From contig CANHUM010000025.1 in the NCBI GenBank assembly GCA_947463845.1, positions 1-11,612 of the forward strand: a stretch of DNA of 11,612 nucleotides. The letters are read 5' to 3'. A model generated the notes under the pieces. The model worked only from the letters and a program-made list of their open reading frames with translations, was not told the DNA's origin and made no database searches. Source of the stretch: Comamonadaceae bacterium (GTDB taxonomy: Bacteria; Pseudomonadota; Gammaproteobacteria; Burkholderiales; Burkholderiaceae_C). The position numbers and the translations under genes were made by a program. Shown here one piece after another: positions 6,476 to 11,612 of the stretch (the stretch's first letter is position 1; the number at the start of each line of letters is the position of its first letter).

Positions 6476-7324
6476 ATGAGCATCCAGACCGTAGGCATCA
6501 TTGGCGCAGGCACCATGGGCAATGGCATCGCACAGGCGTGCGCGGTGTCGGGCATCCAAGTGGTGATGGTCGATATCTCGGACGCGGCCGTGGCCAAGGG
6601 CGTGGCCACCGTGGCCAGCAGCTTGGACCGTCTGGTCAAAAAGGAAAAAATCAGCGAAGCCGACAAGGCTGCAGCGCTGAACCGCATTCAGGGTTCGAGC
6701 AGCTACGACGACCTCAAGAGTGCCCAGTTGGTCATCGAAGCGGCCACCGAAAACCACGAACTCAAGGTCAATATTTTGAAGCAGCTCGACGCCCTGTTGG
6801 CCCCGAATGTGATCATCGCGTCCAACACCTCGTCGATCTCGATCACGCAACTGGCCGCTGCCACGCAGCGTGCGGACCGCTTCATTGGCATGCACTTCTT
6901 CAACCCCGTGCCCATGATGGCGCTGGTGGAAATCATCCGTGGCTTGCAGACCAGCGATGCCACGCACGATGCGGTGCACGACATGGCGCTGGCGCTGGGC
7001 AAGACCCCGATCACCGTCAAAAACGCCCCCGGCTTCGTGGTCAACCGCATTCTGGTGCCCATGATCAACGAAGCCTTTTTTGTGCTGGGCGAAGGCCTGG
7101 CCGAAGCCGAAGCCATCGACGCCGGCATGAAGCTCGGCTGCAACCAGCCCATTGGTCCGCTGGCGCTGGCCGACATGATCGGCCTGGATGTGTGCCTGGC
7201 CGTGATGGAGGTCTACCTCAAGGAGTTTGGCGACAGCAAATACCGCCCCAGCCCCTTGCTCAAAGAGATGGTGGCTGCAGGCCGCCTGGGCCGCAAGACT
7301 GGGCAGGGCGTTTACAAGTACTGA
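6476..7324 (+). CDS. 3-hydroxybutyryl-CoA dehydrogenase
   Basis: A 282-residue stand-alone 3-hydroxyacyl-CoA dehydrogenase. The NAD-binding Rossmann motif is GIIGAGTMGNGIAQ (G10-x-G12-x-x-G15), with an acidic residue, Asp33, ending the second strand, consistent with NAD(H) preference. Catalytic residues are visible: NTSS (117-120), His140 in GMHFFNPV, Glu152 in LVEII and Asn190 in GFVVNRI. The C-terminal dimerisation domain ends in the family signature GRKTGQGVYKY. It interconverts acetoacetyl-CoA and 3-hydroxybutyryl-CoA in the cytoplasm, in butyrate/PHB or fatty-acid metabolism. Length is typical of Hbd/PaaH-type proteins, and I cannot choose between those names. It sits 72 bases after the permease gene and one base before a crotonase gene, so two successive beta-oxidation steps are probably co-expressed. 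A weak GAAAGA precedes the start. Confidence 0.94.
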   Translation: MSIQTVGIIGAGTMGNGIAQACAVSGIQVVMVDISDAAVAKGVATVASSLDRLVKKEKISEADKAAALNRIQGSSSYDDLKSAQLVIEAATENHELKVNILKQLDALLAPNVIIASNTSSISITQLAAATQRADRFIGMHFFNPVPMMALVEIIRGLQTSDATHDAVHDMALALGKTPITVKNAPGFVVNRILVPMINEAFFVLGEGLAEAEAIDAGMKLGCNQPIGPLALADMIGLDVCLAVMEVYLKEFGDSKYRPSPLLKEMVAAGRLGRKTGQGVYKY

Positions 7325-7325
7325 A

Positions 7326-8132
7326 ATGCAGACCATGCCCCACCCCGAAGGCCAGATCGACTGCACCGTGCAGGGTGCAGTCCTGCAGATCTGCATCAAC
7401 CGCCCCGCCAAGCGCAACGGTTTCACGCCCAAGATGTTCCGTGAATTGGGCGAGGCTTACACGCGGCTGGACGACGACCCTGCCTTGCGCGTGGGTGTGC
7501 TGTGCGCGGCGGGCGCACATTTCACCGCCGGGCTGGATCTGCCCACCATCGCCCCGCTGATGCAGCGCGGCGAAAAGGCTGTGCCGCTGGGTCTGGTGGA
7601 CCCACTCAACTTGGGCATGGACGGCTACCGCCGACGCACCAAACCCATGGTCGTGGCGGTGCAGGGCATCACCTACACGCTGGGGATTGAGTTGATGCTG
7701 GCGGCCGACATCGTCGTGGCGGCCGATGACTGCCGTTTCTCGCAACTGGAAGTGCAGCGCGGCATCATGGCCACGGGTGGCGCCACGCTGCGCATGGCCG
7801 AGCGGGCAGGCACGGGCAATGCGCTTTTGCACTTGCTCACGGGCGATGTGTTTGACAGCGCCGAAGCCTTGCGCCTGAACTTTGTGCAAAAGGTGGTGTC
7901 CGCGTCCGATTTGCTGGCCGAAGCCATGCGCATCGCTGGGCAGATCGCCGCACAGGCCCCTTTGGCGGTGGTGGCCACGCGGCAAAACGTGCTCAAGGCC
8001 GTGGAGCACGGACCCCTGGTGGCCATGCACGAGTTCTTGCCCGTGCAGCAGCGTTTGTCACGCAGTGAAGATGCCGCTGAGGGTGTGCGTTCGTTTGTCG
8101 AAAAACGTGAGGCCCTTTTTTCCGGTCAATGA
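7326..8132 (+). CDS. Crotonase-fold enoyl-CoA hydratase/isomerase family protein
   Basis: 268 residues from ATG 7326; ATG 7335 is also possible. Crotonase hallmarks: INRPAKRNGFTPKMFREL (24-41), the CoA/oxyanion loop HFTAGLDL (65-72), and the second motif GITYTLGIELMLAADIVVAA (114-133). Both acid residues used by classical hydratases are present, Glu122 in GIEL and Glu142 in LEVQRGI, so hydration of a 2-enoyl-CoA is plausible. The usual GGG run before the first Glu is replaced by YTLG, a variant, so the substrate may not be crotonyl-CoA. It begins one base after the 3-hydroxybutyryl-CoA dehydrogenase stop, which implies joint action: hydration of the enoyl-CoA then oxidation of the hydroxyacyl-CoA. 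No thiolase or acyl-CoA dehydrogenase is nearby. Its TGA overlaps the stop of the convergent channel gene. Confidence 0.9.
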   Translation: MQTMPHPEGQIDCTVQGAVLQICINRPAKRNGFTPKMFRELGEAYTRLDDDPALRVGVLCAAGAHFTAGLDLPTIAPLMQRGEKAVPLGLVDPLNLGMDGYRRRTKPMVVAVQGITYTLGIELMLAADIVVAADDCRFSQLEVQRGIMATGGATLRMAERAGTGNALLHLLTGDVFDSAEALRLNFVQKVVSASDLLAEAMRIAGQIAAQAPLAVVATRQNVLKAVEHGPLVAMHEFLPVQQRLSRSEDAAEGVRSFVEKREALFSGQ

Positions 8133-8554
8133 TTGTCGTCAGGCGGCAGGTGTTTGCCGCGTTGAATTTCTTGGCGCAATTGGGCCACATCGTCTCTGAG
8201 GTGGGCCAGTTCACGCATCAGGTCTTTCTCGATTTGCCGGTCTTCGGCTTGGACTTCTTTCTCTACAAAAATCGCGGACAAGGAAGCCGTCACGAGCGAA
8301 AGCACCGCCAAGCCCAGCAAGACCACCACCACCGAAAACATGCGCGAAGCGGGTGTGGAGGGCACCAGATCACCAAAGCCCACGGTGGCTGCAGTGGTGA
8401 ACGCCAGCCAAAGGCCGTCCGACAAGGTGTTGATCTCGGGGTCGATGACCCAAAAACCGACGCCACCCAGTCCCAGAATGGTCAGGGTGAGTGCCAAGGA
8501 GTAAAACAGTCCTTGCTGGATGAGGCGGTGAAGTCGGTGGCGTTGTGAAGACAT
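8126..8554 (-). CDS. Two-TM potassium channel (ion channel family)
   Basis: 142 residues with the minimal KcsA-like layout: TM1 about 17-37, pore helix about 46-56, the selectivity filter TVGFGD (57-62), TM2 about 72-95, then a charged heptad-like helix (about 97-132) rich in Glu, Arg and Leu that is likely a cytoplasmic coiled coil. The filter is canonical for K+ selectivity. No RCK/TrkA-N or cyclic-nucleotide domain is attached, so gating is not evident; tetramerisation through the C-terminal helix is likely, as in KcsA. It probably sits in the inner membrane as a homotetramer affecting K+ flux and membrane potential. Start ATG 8554 is preceded by CAAAAT and six bases, with no ribosome binding site. 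Its TGA overlaps the crotonase stop by seven bases, and it is divergent from srkA. Confidence 0.92.
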   Translation of the reverse strand: MSSQRHRLHRLIQQGLFYSLALTLTILGLGGVGFWVIDPEINTLSDGLWLAFTTAATVGFGDLVPSTPASRMFSVVVVLLGLAVLSLVTASLSAIFVEKEVQAEDRQIEKDLMRELAHLRDDVAQLRQEIQRGKHLPPDDNH

Positions 8555-8560
8555 GGGGTC

Positions 8561-8566
8561 ATTTTG
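8561..8566 (-). promoter_or_regulatory. Candidate -10 element of the K+ channel gene, leaderless type
   Basis: The minus strand reads CAAAAT, then GACCCC and the ATG at 8554, the same six-base spacing seen at dacB, the ABC exporter and srkA. It matches the -10 consensus at four of six positions; no -35 element is obvious. Confidence 0.3.
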
Positions 8567-8636
8567 ACCGATCCAGAACGGTGTTTGTGTGAGGCCTATA
8601 CCTTCAAGGGTGACCTGGAGGGGGCAGACAGTCAGT

Positions 8637-8642
8637 CACAAT
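8637..8642 (+). promoter_or_regulatory. Candidate -10 element of srkA, leaderless type
   Basis: CACAAT followed by CGGCGC and the ATG at 8649. It shares 16 of 17 bases with the ABC exporter start region (CACAATCCGCGCATGAC), though the genes are unrelated. It supports ATG 8649 rather than the in-frame GTG at 8589. Confidence 0.38.
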
Positions 8643-8648
8643 CGGCGC

Positions 8649-9668
8649 ATGACCGAACCGATGGCTGCGCACCCTTATGCCGAACTCACCCCTGACCGGG
8701 TGATGGATGCCCTGACCGACCTGGGCCTGTGGCCGGACGGCCGTTTGCTGGCGCTCAGTTCATACGAAAACCGCGTCTACCGTGCCCACCTGGACGAGCC
8801 GGTGCAAGGCAACTCGGCCGTGGTCTTGAAGTTTTATCGGCCGGGCCGCTGGCATCGCGAGCAAATTCAGGAAGAGCACGACTTTGCCGCTGAATTGTTG
8901 GCCGCAGAAGTGCCCGTGGTCGCCCCTTTGGTGCTGAATGGTCAGACTTTGCACCAAAGCTCGGGTTTTGATTTTTCGGTCAGCCCTTTGCGCGGTGGCC
9001 GTGCCCCAGAGCTGGACGATGCTGAGGTGCTCGAATGGATCGGCCGCTTTCTGGCCCGCATCCACACCGTGGGCGCTGCCCGCTCTTTCGTGCATCGCCC
9101 CAGGCTGGATGTGCAGACCTTTGCGCTAGAGCCTGCCCAGTGGCTGCAAGCCCACCAGATGATTCCGCTGGAAGTTGAGCGCGAATGGCGCGAGGCCTTT
9201 GCTGAAGCACTGACGCTGGTGCAGGAGAAAATGCTAAACGGTTCGGCAGACCTCAGCATGCTGCGGTTGCATGGCGACTGCCACCCCGGCAACATCTTGT
9301 GGACGCCTGCGGAGCTGCCGGGCGGTGGCCCACACTTTGTGGATCTGGACGATGCCCGCATGGGACCAGCGGTGCAGGATTTGTGGATGCTGCTGTCCGG
9401 TGACCGCCGTCAACGCACGCAGCAACTGTCGGCGCTGCTGGACGGCTATGAGCAGGTGCGCGACTTCGACCGCGCCGAATTGAACCTGATCGAGCCGCTG
9501 CGCACGCTGCGCTTGATCCACTACAGCGCTTGGCTGGCACGGCGTTGGGAGGACCCGATTTTCCCGACCAATTTCCCCTGGTTTGGCACACCTGACTATT
9601 GGCGCGGCCAGGTGTTGATGCTGCAAGAGCAAGTGGAGCAAATGCAGGAAGCACCGCTCAGCGTTTGA
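8649..9668 (+). CDS. srkA: Stress response serine/threonine kinase SrkA (YihE family)
   Basis: 339 residues from ATG 8649, close to the 328 of E. coli SrkA/YihE, and alignable along its length from memory. Conserved blocks: SYENRVY (38-44), the ATP-binding lysine K61 in VVLKFYRP, LRLHGDCHPGNILW (205-218) with catalytic Asp210 and Asn215, FVDLDDARMGPAVQDLWMLL (230-249) with metal-binding Asp232, and the C-terminal NFPWFGTPDYW. The fold is aminoglycoside-phosphotransferase-like; the E. coli protein autophosphorylates and protects stressed cells, reportedly by opposing MazEF-type death. Unlike E. coli, no dsbA lies directly downstream. An upstream in-frame GTG (8589) would add 20 residues without homology. 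Neighbours are the divergent K+ channel gene and, after a terminator, an HD-domain gene. Confidence 0.94.
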   Translation: MTEPMAAHPYAELTPDRVMDALTDLGLWPDGRLLALSSYENRVYRAHLDEPVQGNSAVVLKFYRPGRWHREQIQEEHDFAAELLAAEVPVVAPLVLNGQTLHQSSGFDFSVSPLRGGRAPELDDAEVLEWIGRFLARIHTVGAARSFVHRPRLDVQTFALEPAQWLQAHQMIPLEVEREWREAFAEALTLVQEKMLNGSADLSMLRLHGDCHPGNILWTPAELPGGGPHFVDLDDARMGPAVQDLWMLLSGDRRQRTQQLSALLDGYEQVRDFDRAELNLIEPLRTLRLIHYSAWLARRWEDPIFPTNFPWFGTPDYWRGQVLMLQEQVEQMQEAPLSV

Positions 9669-9692
9669 TGCCGCAACGGGACTGTCTTGCTG

Positions 9693-9722
9693 TTGACAGC
9701 CCATGCGTGGCCCAGCCATTAC
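9693..9722 (+). promoter_or_regulatory. Possible promoter for the HD-domain gene
   Basis: A perfect TTGACA (9693-9698) lies 18 bases before CATTAC (9717-9722), a poor -10 match (three of six). Transcription would begin near the T-tract of the srkA terminator, about 22 bases before the HD-domain ATG. The exact -35 is suggestive and the weak -10 is not. Confidence 0.28.
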
Positions 9723-9736
9723 GCTGGGTTTTTATT
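9711..9736 (+). terminator. Intrinsic terminator after srkA
   Basis: Perfect six-base stem CCCAGC / GCTGGG (9711-9716 with 9723-9728), six-base loop CATTAC, then TTTTTATT. It lies 42 bases after the srkA stop and ends that transcription unit, leaving the HD-domain gene with its own promoter or as a read-through gene. Confidence 0.8.
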
Positions 9737-9750
9737 CACAGGATCGAGCC

Positions 9751-10329
9751 ATGAACGACCGTGCCCAATTCACGCGCATGCAAGACAGCACCCAAGCCGA
9801 CTGGACCCGGATCGTTGGTGAATTCAAGCAGTTCTCTCAGTCCTTGCCGGACCGTGTCATGGCCCATCTGAAATTGCTGGATGGGGACTTTGGCGGTTTT
9901 CCGGTGGACCGTTACACCCATTGCCTGCAAACAGCGACGCGGGCTTTGCGCGACGGCAGAGATGATGAGTACGTGGTGTGCGCCTTGCTGCATGACATTG
10001 GCGACACTTTGGGCACTTTCAACCACCCTGATATTGCTGCAGCGATTCTCAAGCCGTTTGTTTCAGAAGCGAATTTCTGGATGGTGCAGAACCATGGCAT
10101 TTTTCAGGGTTACAACTTCTTTCATCACATTGGCATGGACCGCAACATGCGTGACATGTTCAAAGGACATGCGCATTACGATCGGACCGAAGAATTCATC
10201 GCCCTGTACGACGATCCTGCCTTTGACGCGGGCTATGACACCTTGCCCCTGGAGGTCTTCGAGCCCCTGCTGCGCAAGGTGATGGCCCAGCCTGTCAACA
10301 CGCTCTACAAAAACGCCATGAAGTCCTAG
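9751..10329 (+). CDS. HD-domain metalloprotein (predicted HD phosphohydrolase or diiron oxygenase)
   Basis: 192 residues from ATG 9751, preceded by AGGA with seven-base spacing; an in-frame start at 9703 lies in the promoter/terminator region and is disfavoured. HD-superfamily metal ligands are visible: His57 (RYTHCLQTA), His81-Asp82 (ALLHDIGD), and further His92 (NHPD) and His115 (QNHGIFQG), with candidate last-ligand aspartates at 154-159 (DDPAFD). The His57-to-His81 spacing of 24 and the extra pair His92/His115 resemble the six-ligand dinuclear sites of PhnZ and myo-inositol oxygenase more than mononuclear HD phosphohydrolases. The conserved stretch FQGYNFFHHIGMD (118-130) follows. Substrate is unknown, and no phosphonate genes are nearby. 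It is a cytoplasmic protein without signal or membrane segments. The family call is firm; the chemistry is inference. Confidence 0.85.
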   Translation: MNDRAQFTRMQDSTQADWTRIVGEFKQFSQSLPDRVMAHLKLLDGDFGGFPVDRYTHCLQTATRALRDGRDDEYVVCALLHDIGDTLGTFNHPDIAAAILKPFVSEANFWMVQNHGIFQGYNFFHHIGMDRNMRDMFKGHAHYDRTEEFIALYDDPAFDAGYDTLPLEVFEPLLRKVMAQPVNTLYKNAMKS

Positions 10330-10338
10330 CATTCGCGC

Positions 10339-10380
10339 AAAAAAAAGGGGCAGCTCCCTCGCAGGTGCCGCCCCTTTTTT
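10339..10380. terminator. Bidirectional intrinsic terminator between the HD-domain gene and htpG
   Basis: An A-tract (10339-10346), a hairpin with closing stem GGGGC / GCCCC (10347-10351 with 10370-10374) continued by GC/GC and CC/GG pairs around two mismatches, then T6. The A- and T-tracts on either side allow it to work on both strands, ending both converging genes. Confidence 0.85.
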
Positions 10381-10389
10381 GTCGGTCGA

Positions 10390-11612
10390 TCAGCTCAGCA
10401 GTGCGTTGACCCGCTTCACATAAGCCGCAGGGTCTGCGGGCAGGCCGCCTTCGGCCAGCAAGGCCTGGTCAAACAGGATGTGGGCCAGGTCGTGGAAGTG
10501 GACCGAGCCGTCGAGTTTTTTGACCAGCGCGTGCTCGGGGTTGACCTCCAGCACAGGCTTGACTTCGGGCGCTTGTTGGCCGGCTTGTTTGAGCATGCGG
10601 GCCAGTTGCATGCTCATGCCGTCGTCGGTCACCACCAGGCAGGCAGGGCTGTCCACCAGGCGGCTGGTCACGCGCACGTCTTCGGCTTTGTCTTTGAGCG
10701 CTTCTTTGAGCTTGGCCAGCACGGGCTTGAAGGTTTCGGCCGCGTCCTCGGCGGCTTTCTTTTCTTCTTCGTCTTGCAGTTTGCCCAGATCAAAAGCGCC
10801 CTTGGCCACGCTTTGCAACGGGGTGCCGTCGAACTCATGCACAAAGTTCAGCGCCCACTCATCCACACGGTCGGTCATCAGCAAAACCTCGATGCCTTTT
10901 TTCTTGAAGACTTCGAGCTGAGGACTGTTCTTGGCAGCGGCCAGGGTATCGGCGGTGATGTAGTAGATCGCGTCCTGGCCTTCCTTCATGCGGGCTTTGT
11001 AGTCGGCAAAGCTGACGCTCACGGTGTCGCTGGTGGTGGATGCAAAGCGCAGCAGTTTGGACAGGCGGTCTTTGTTGCCAAAGTCTTCGCCCAGGCCCTC
11101 TTTCAGCACTGCGCCGAACTCGGCGTAGAACTTTGTGTACTGGCCCAACTTGGCTTTGTCTTCGTCACTCAGGACATCGGTGACACCGTCTGTACTCTCA
11201 GGCGCCTTGTCGTGCTTGGCCAAGTCCTCCAGCATGGACAGCACACGCTTGGTGCAGCCCTCGCGGATGGCTTTCACATCGCGGCTTTCCTGCAGCAGTT
11301 CACGGCTGACGTTCAGGGGCAAGTCGGCCGAGTCCACCACACCTTTCACAAAGCGCAAGTAACTGGGCATCAGCGCTTCGGCATCGTCCATGATGAAGAC
11401 GCGTTTGACGTAGAGCTTGATGCCGGCCTTCTTGTCGCGGTTCCACAGATCGTGCGGCGCTTTGCCGGGAATGTAGAGCAGCTGTGTGTATTCGGTGCTG
11501 CCTTCCACGCGGTTGTGGGTCCAGGTCAGTGGCGCTTCAAAGTCGCGGCTGATCTGTTTGTAGAAGTCGGCGTATTGCTCGTCGGTGATGTCTTTCTTGG
11601 GCCGGGTCCACA
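10390..11612 (-). CDS. htpG: Molecular chaperone HtpG (Hsp90), middle and C-terminal domains, partial
   Basis: The open frame runs to the window edge (406 full codons before the stop), so the N-terminal ATPase domain of roughly 215 residues lies outside; internal Val or Met codons such as the one at 11508 are not the true start. Visible Hsp90 signatures: [58 protein letters not shown]-like [27 protein letters not shown] and the C-terminal dimerisation region ending KRVNALLS. In E. coli-type HtpG the middle domain binds clients and supplies the catalytic arginine (here within [10 protein letters not shown]) to the N-domain ATPase. It is a cytosolic heat-shock chaperone. Its promoter, probably sigma-32 type by family habit, is outside the window. 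It converges on the HD-domain gene across a shared terminator. Confidence 0.97.
   Translation of the reverse strand, partial: WTRPKKDITDEQYADFYKQISRDFEAPLTWTHNRVEGSTEYTQLLYIPGKAPHDLWNRDKKAGIKLYVKRVFIMDDAEALMPSYLRFVKGVVDSADLPLNVSRELLQESRDVKAIREGCTKRVLSMLEDLAKHDKAPESTDGVTDVLSDEDKAKLGQYTKFYAEFGAVLKEGLGEDFGNKDRLSKLLRFASTTSDTVSVSFADYKARMKEGQDAIYYITADTLAAAKNSPQLEVFKKKGIEVLLMTDRVDEWALNFVHEFDGTPLQSVAKGAFDLGKLQDEEEKKAAEDAAETFKPVLAKLKEALKDKAEDVRVTSRLVDSPACLVVTDDGMSMQLARMLKQAGQQAPEVKPVLEVNPEHALVKKLDGSVHFHDLAHILFDQALLAEGGLPADPAAYVKRVNALLS

Noticed and set aside
7227..7325. Extended N-terminus for the crotonase from an upstream in-frame start
   Set aside because: The extension would overlap the dehydrogenase by about 100 bases and adds residues without crotonase similarity; the family begins close to ATG 7326.
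1..11612. Search for mobile elements, CRISPR arrays, toxin-antitoxin or defence genes
   Set aside because: No repeated spacer pattern, transposase, integrase, terminal inverted repeats or defence-family motifs were seen, and codon style is even across the window.

Overview
The window reads as chromosomal DNA of a GC-rich betaproteobacterium, most likely Burkholderiales and probably Comamonadaceae-like (Limnohabitans, Rhodoferax or Hydrogenophaga type). This rests on protein character and gene content only (tsaB-rimI-UDG cluster, NodI/NodJ-type ABC pair, SrkA, HtpG); no ribosomal RNA is present. Genes are packed tightly with very short gaps. I see no insertion sequence, tRNA, phage gene, CRISPR array or integration scar, and no stretch over 300 bases without a gene.

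Layout, left to right. (1) The 5' part of a dacB-type D,D-carboxypeptidase runs leftwards off the window edge. (2) Divergent from it is a four-gene unit whose members overlap by 4 bases each: an EamA/DMT-family exporter, tsaB (t6A tRNA modification), rimI (protein N-acetyltransferase) and an iron-sulfur uracil-DNA-glycosylase-like gene. (3) Convergent to that unit is psd (phosphatidylserine decarboxylase). (4) Divergent from psd is a two-gene ABC-2 exporter (ATPase plus permease of the NodI/NodJ type). It is followed in the same direction by a 3-hydroxybutyryl-CoA dehydrogenase and a crotonase-fold enoyl-CoA hydratase, one base apart. (5) A small two-TM potassium channel gene lies on the minus strand, its stop codon overlapping that of the crotonase. 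(6) Divergent from the channel is srkA (stress-response kinase), ending in a clear intrinsic terminator, then an HD-domain metalloprotein. (7) A bidirectional terminator separates that gene from the convergent htpG (Hsp90), of which only the middle and C-terminal domains are in the window.

Most of this is ordinary housekeeping: wall metabolism, tRNA and ribosome modification, phospholipid synthesis, acyl-CoA metabolism, stress kinase and chaperone. I do not find a new multi-gene system. Three points deserve a second look. The uracil-DNA glycosylase homologue keeps its four cluster cysteines but has changed residues where family 4 enzymes bind uracil. Five transcription-unit heads carry a -10-like hexamer 6 or 7 bases before the start codon and no clear ribosome binding site, suggesting leaderless mRNAs. 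The HD-domain protein has extra histidines suggestive of a dinuclear metal site.
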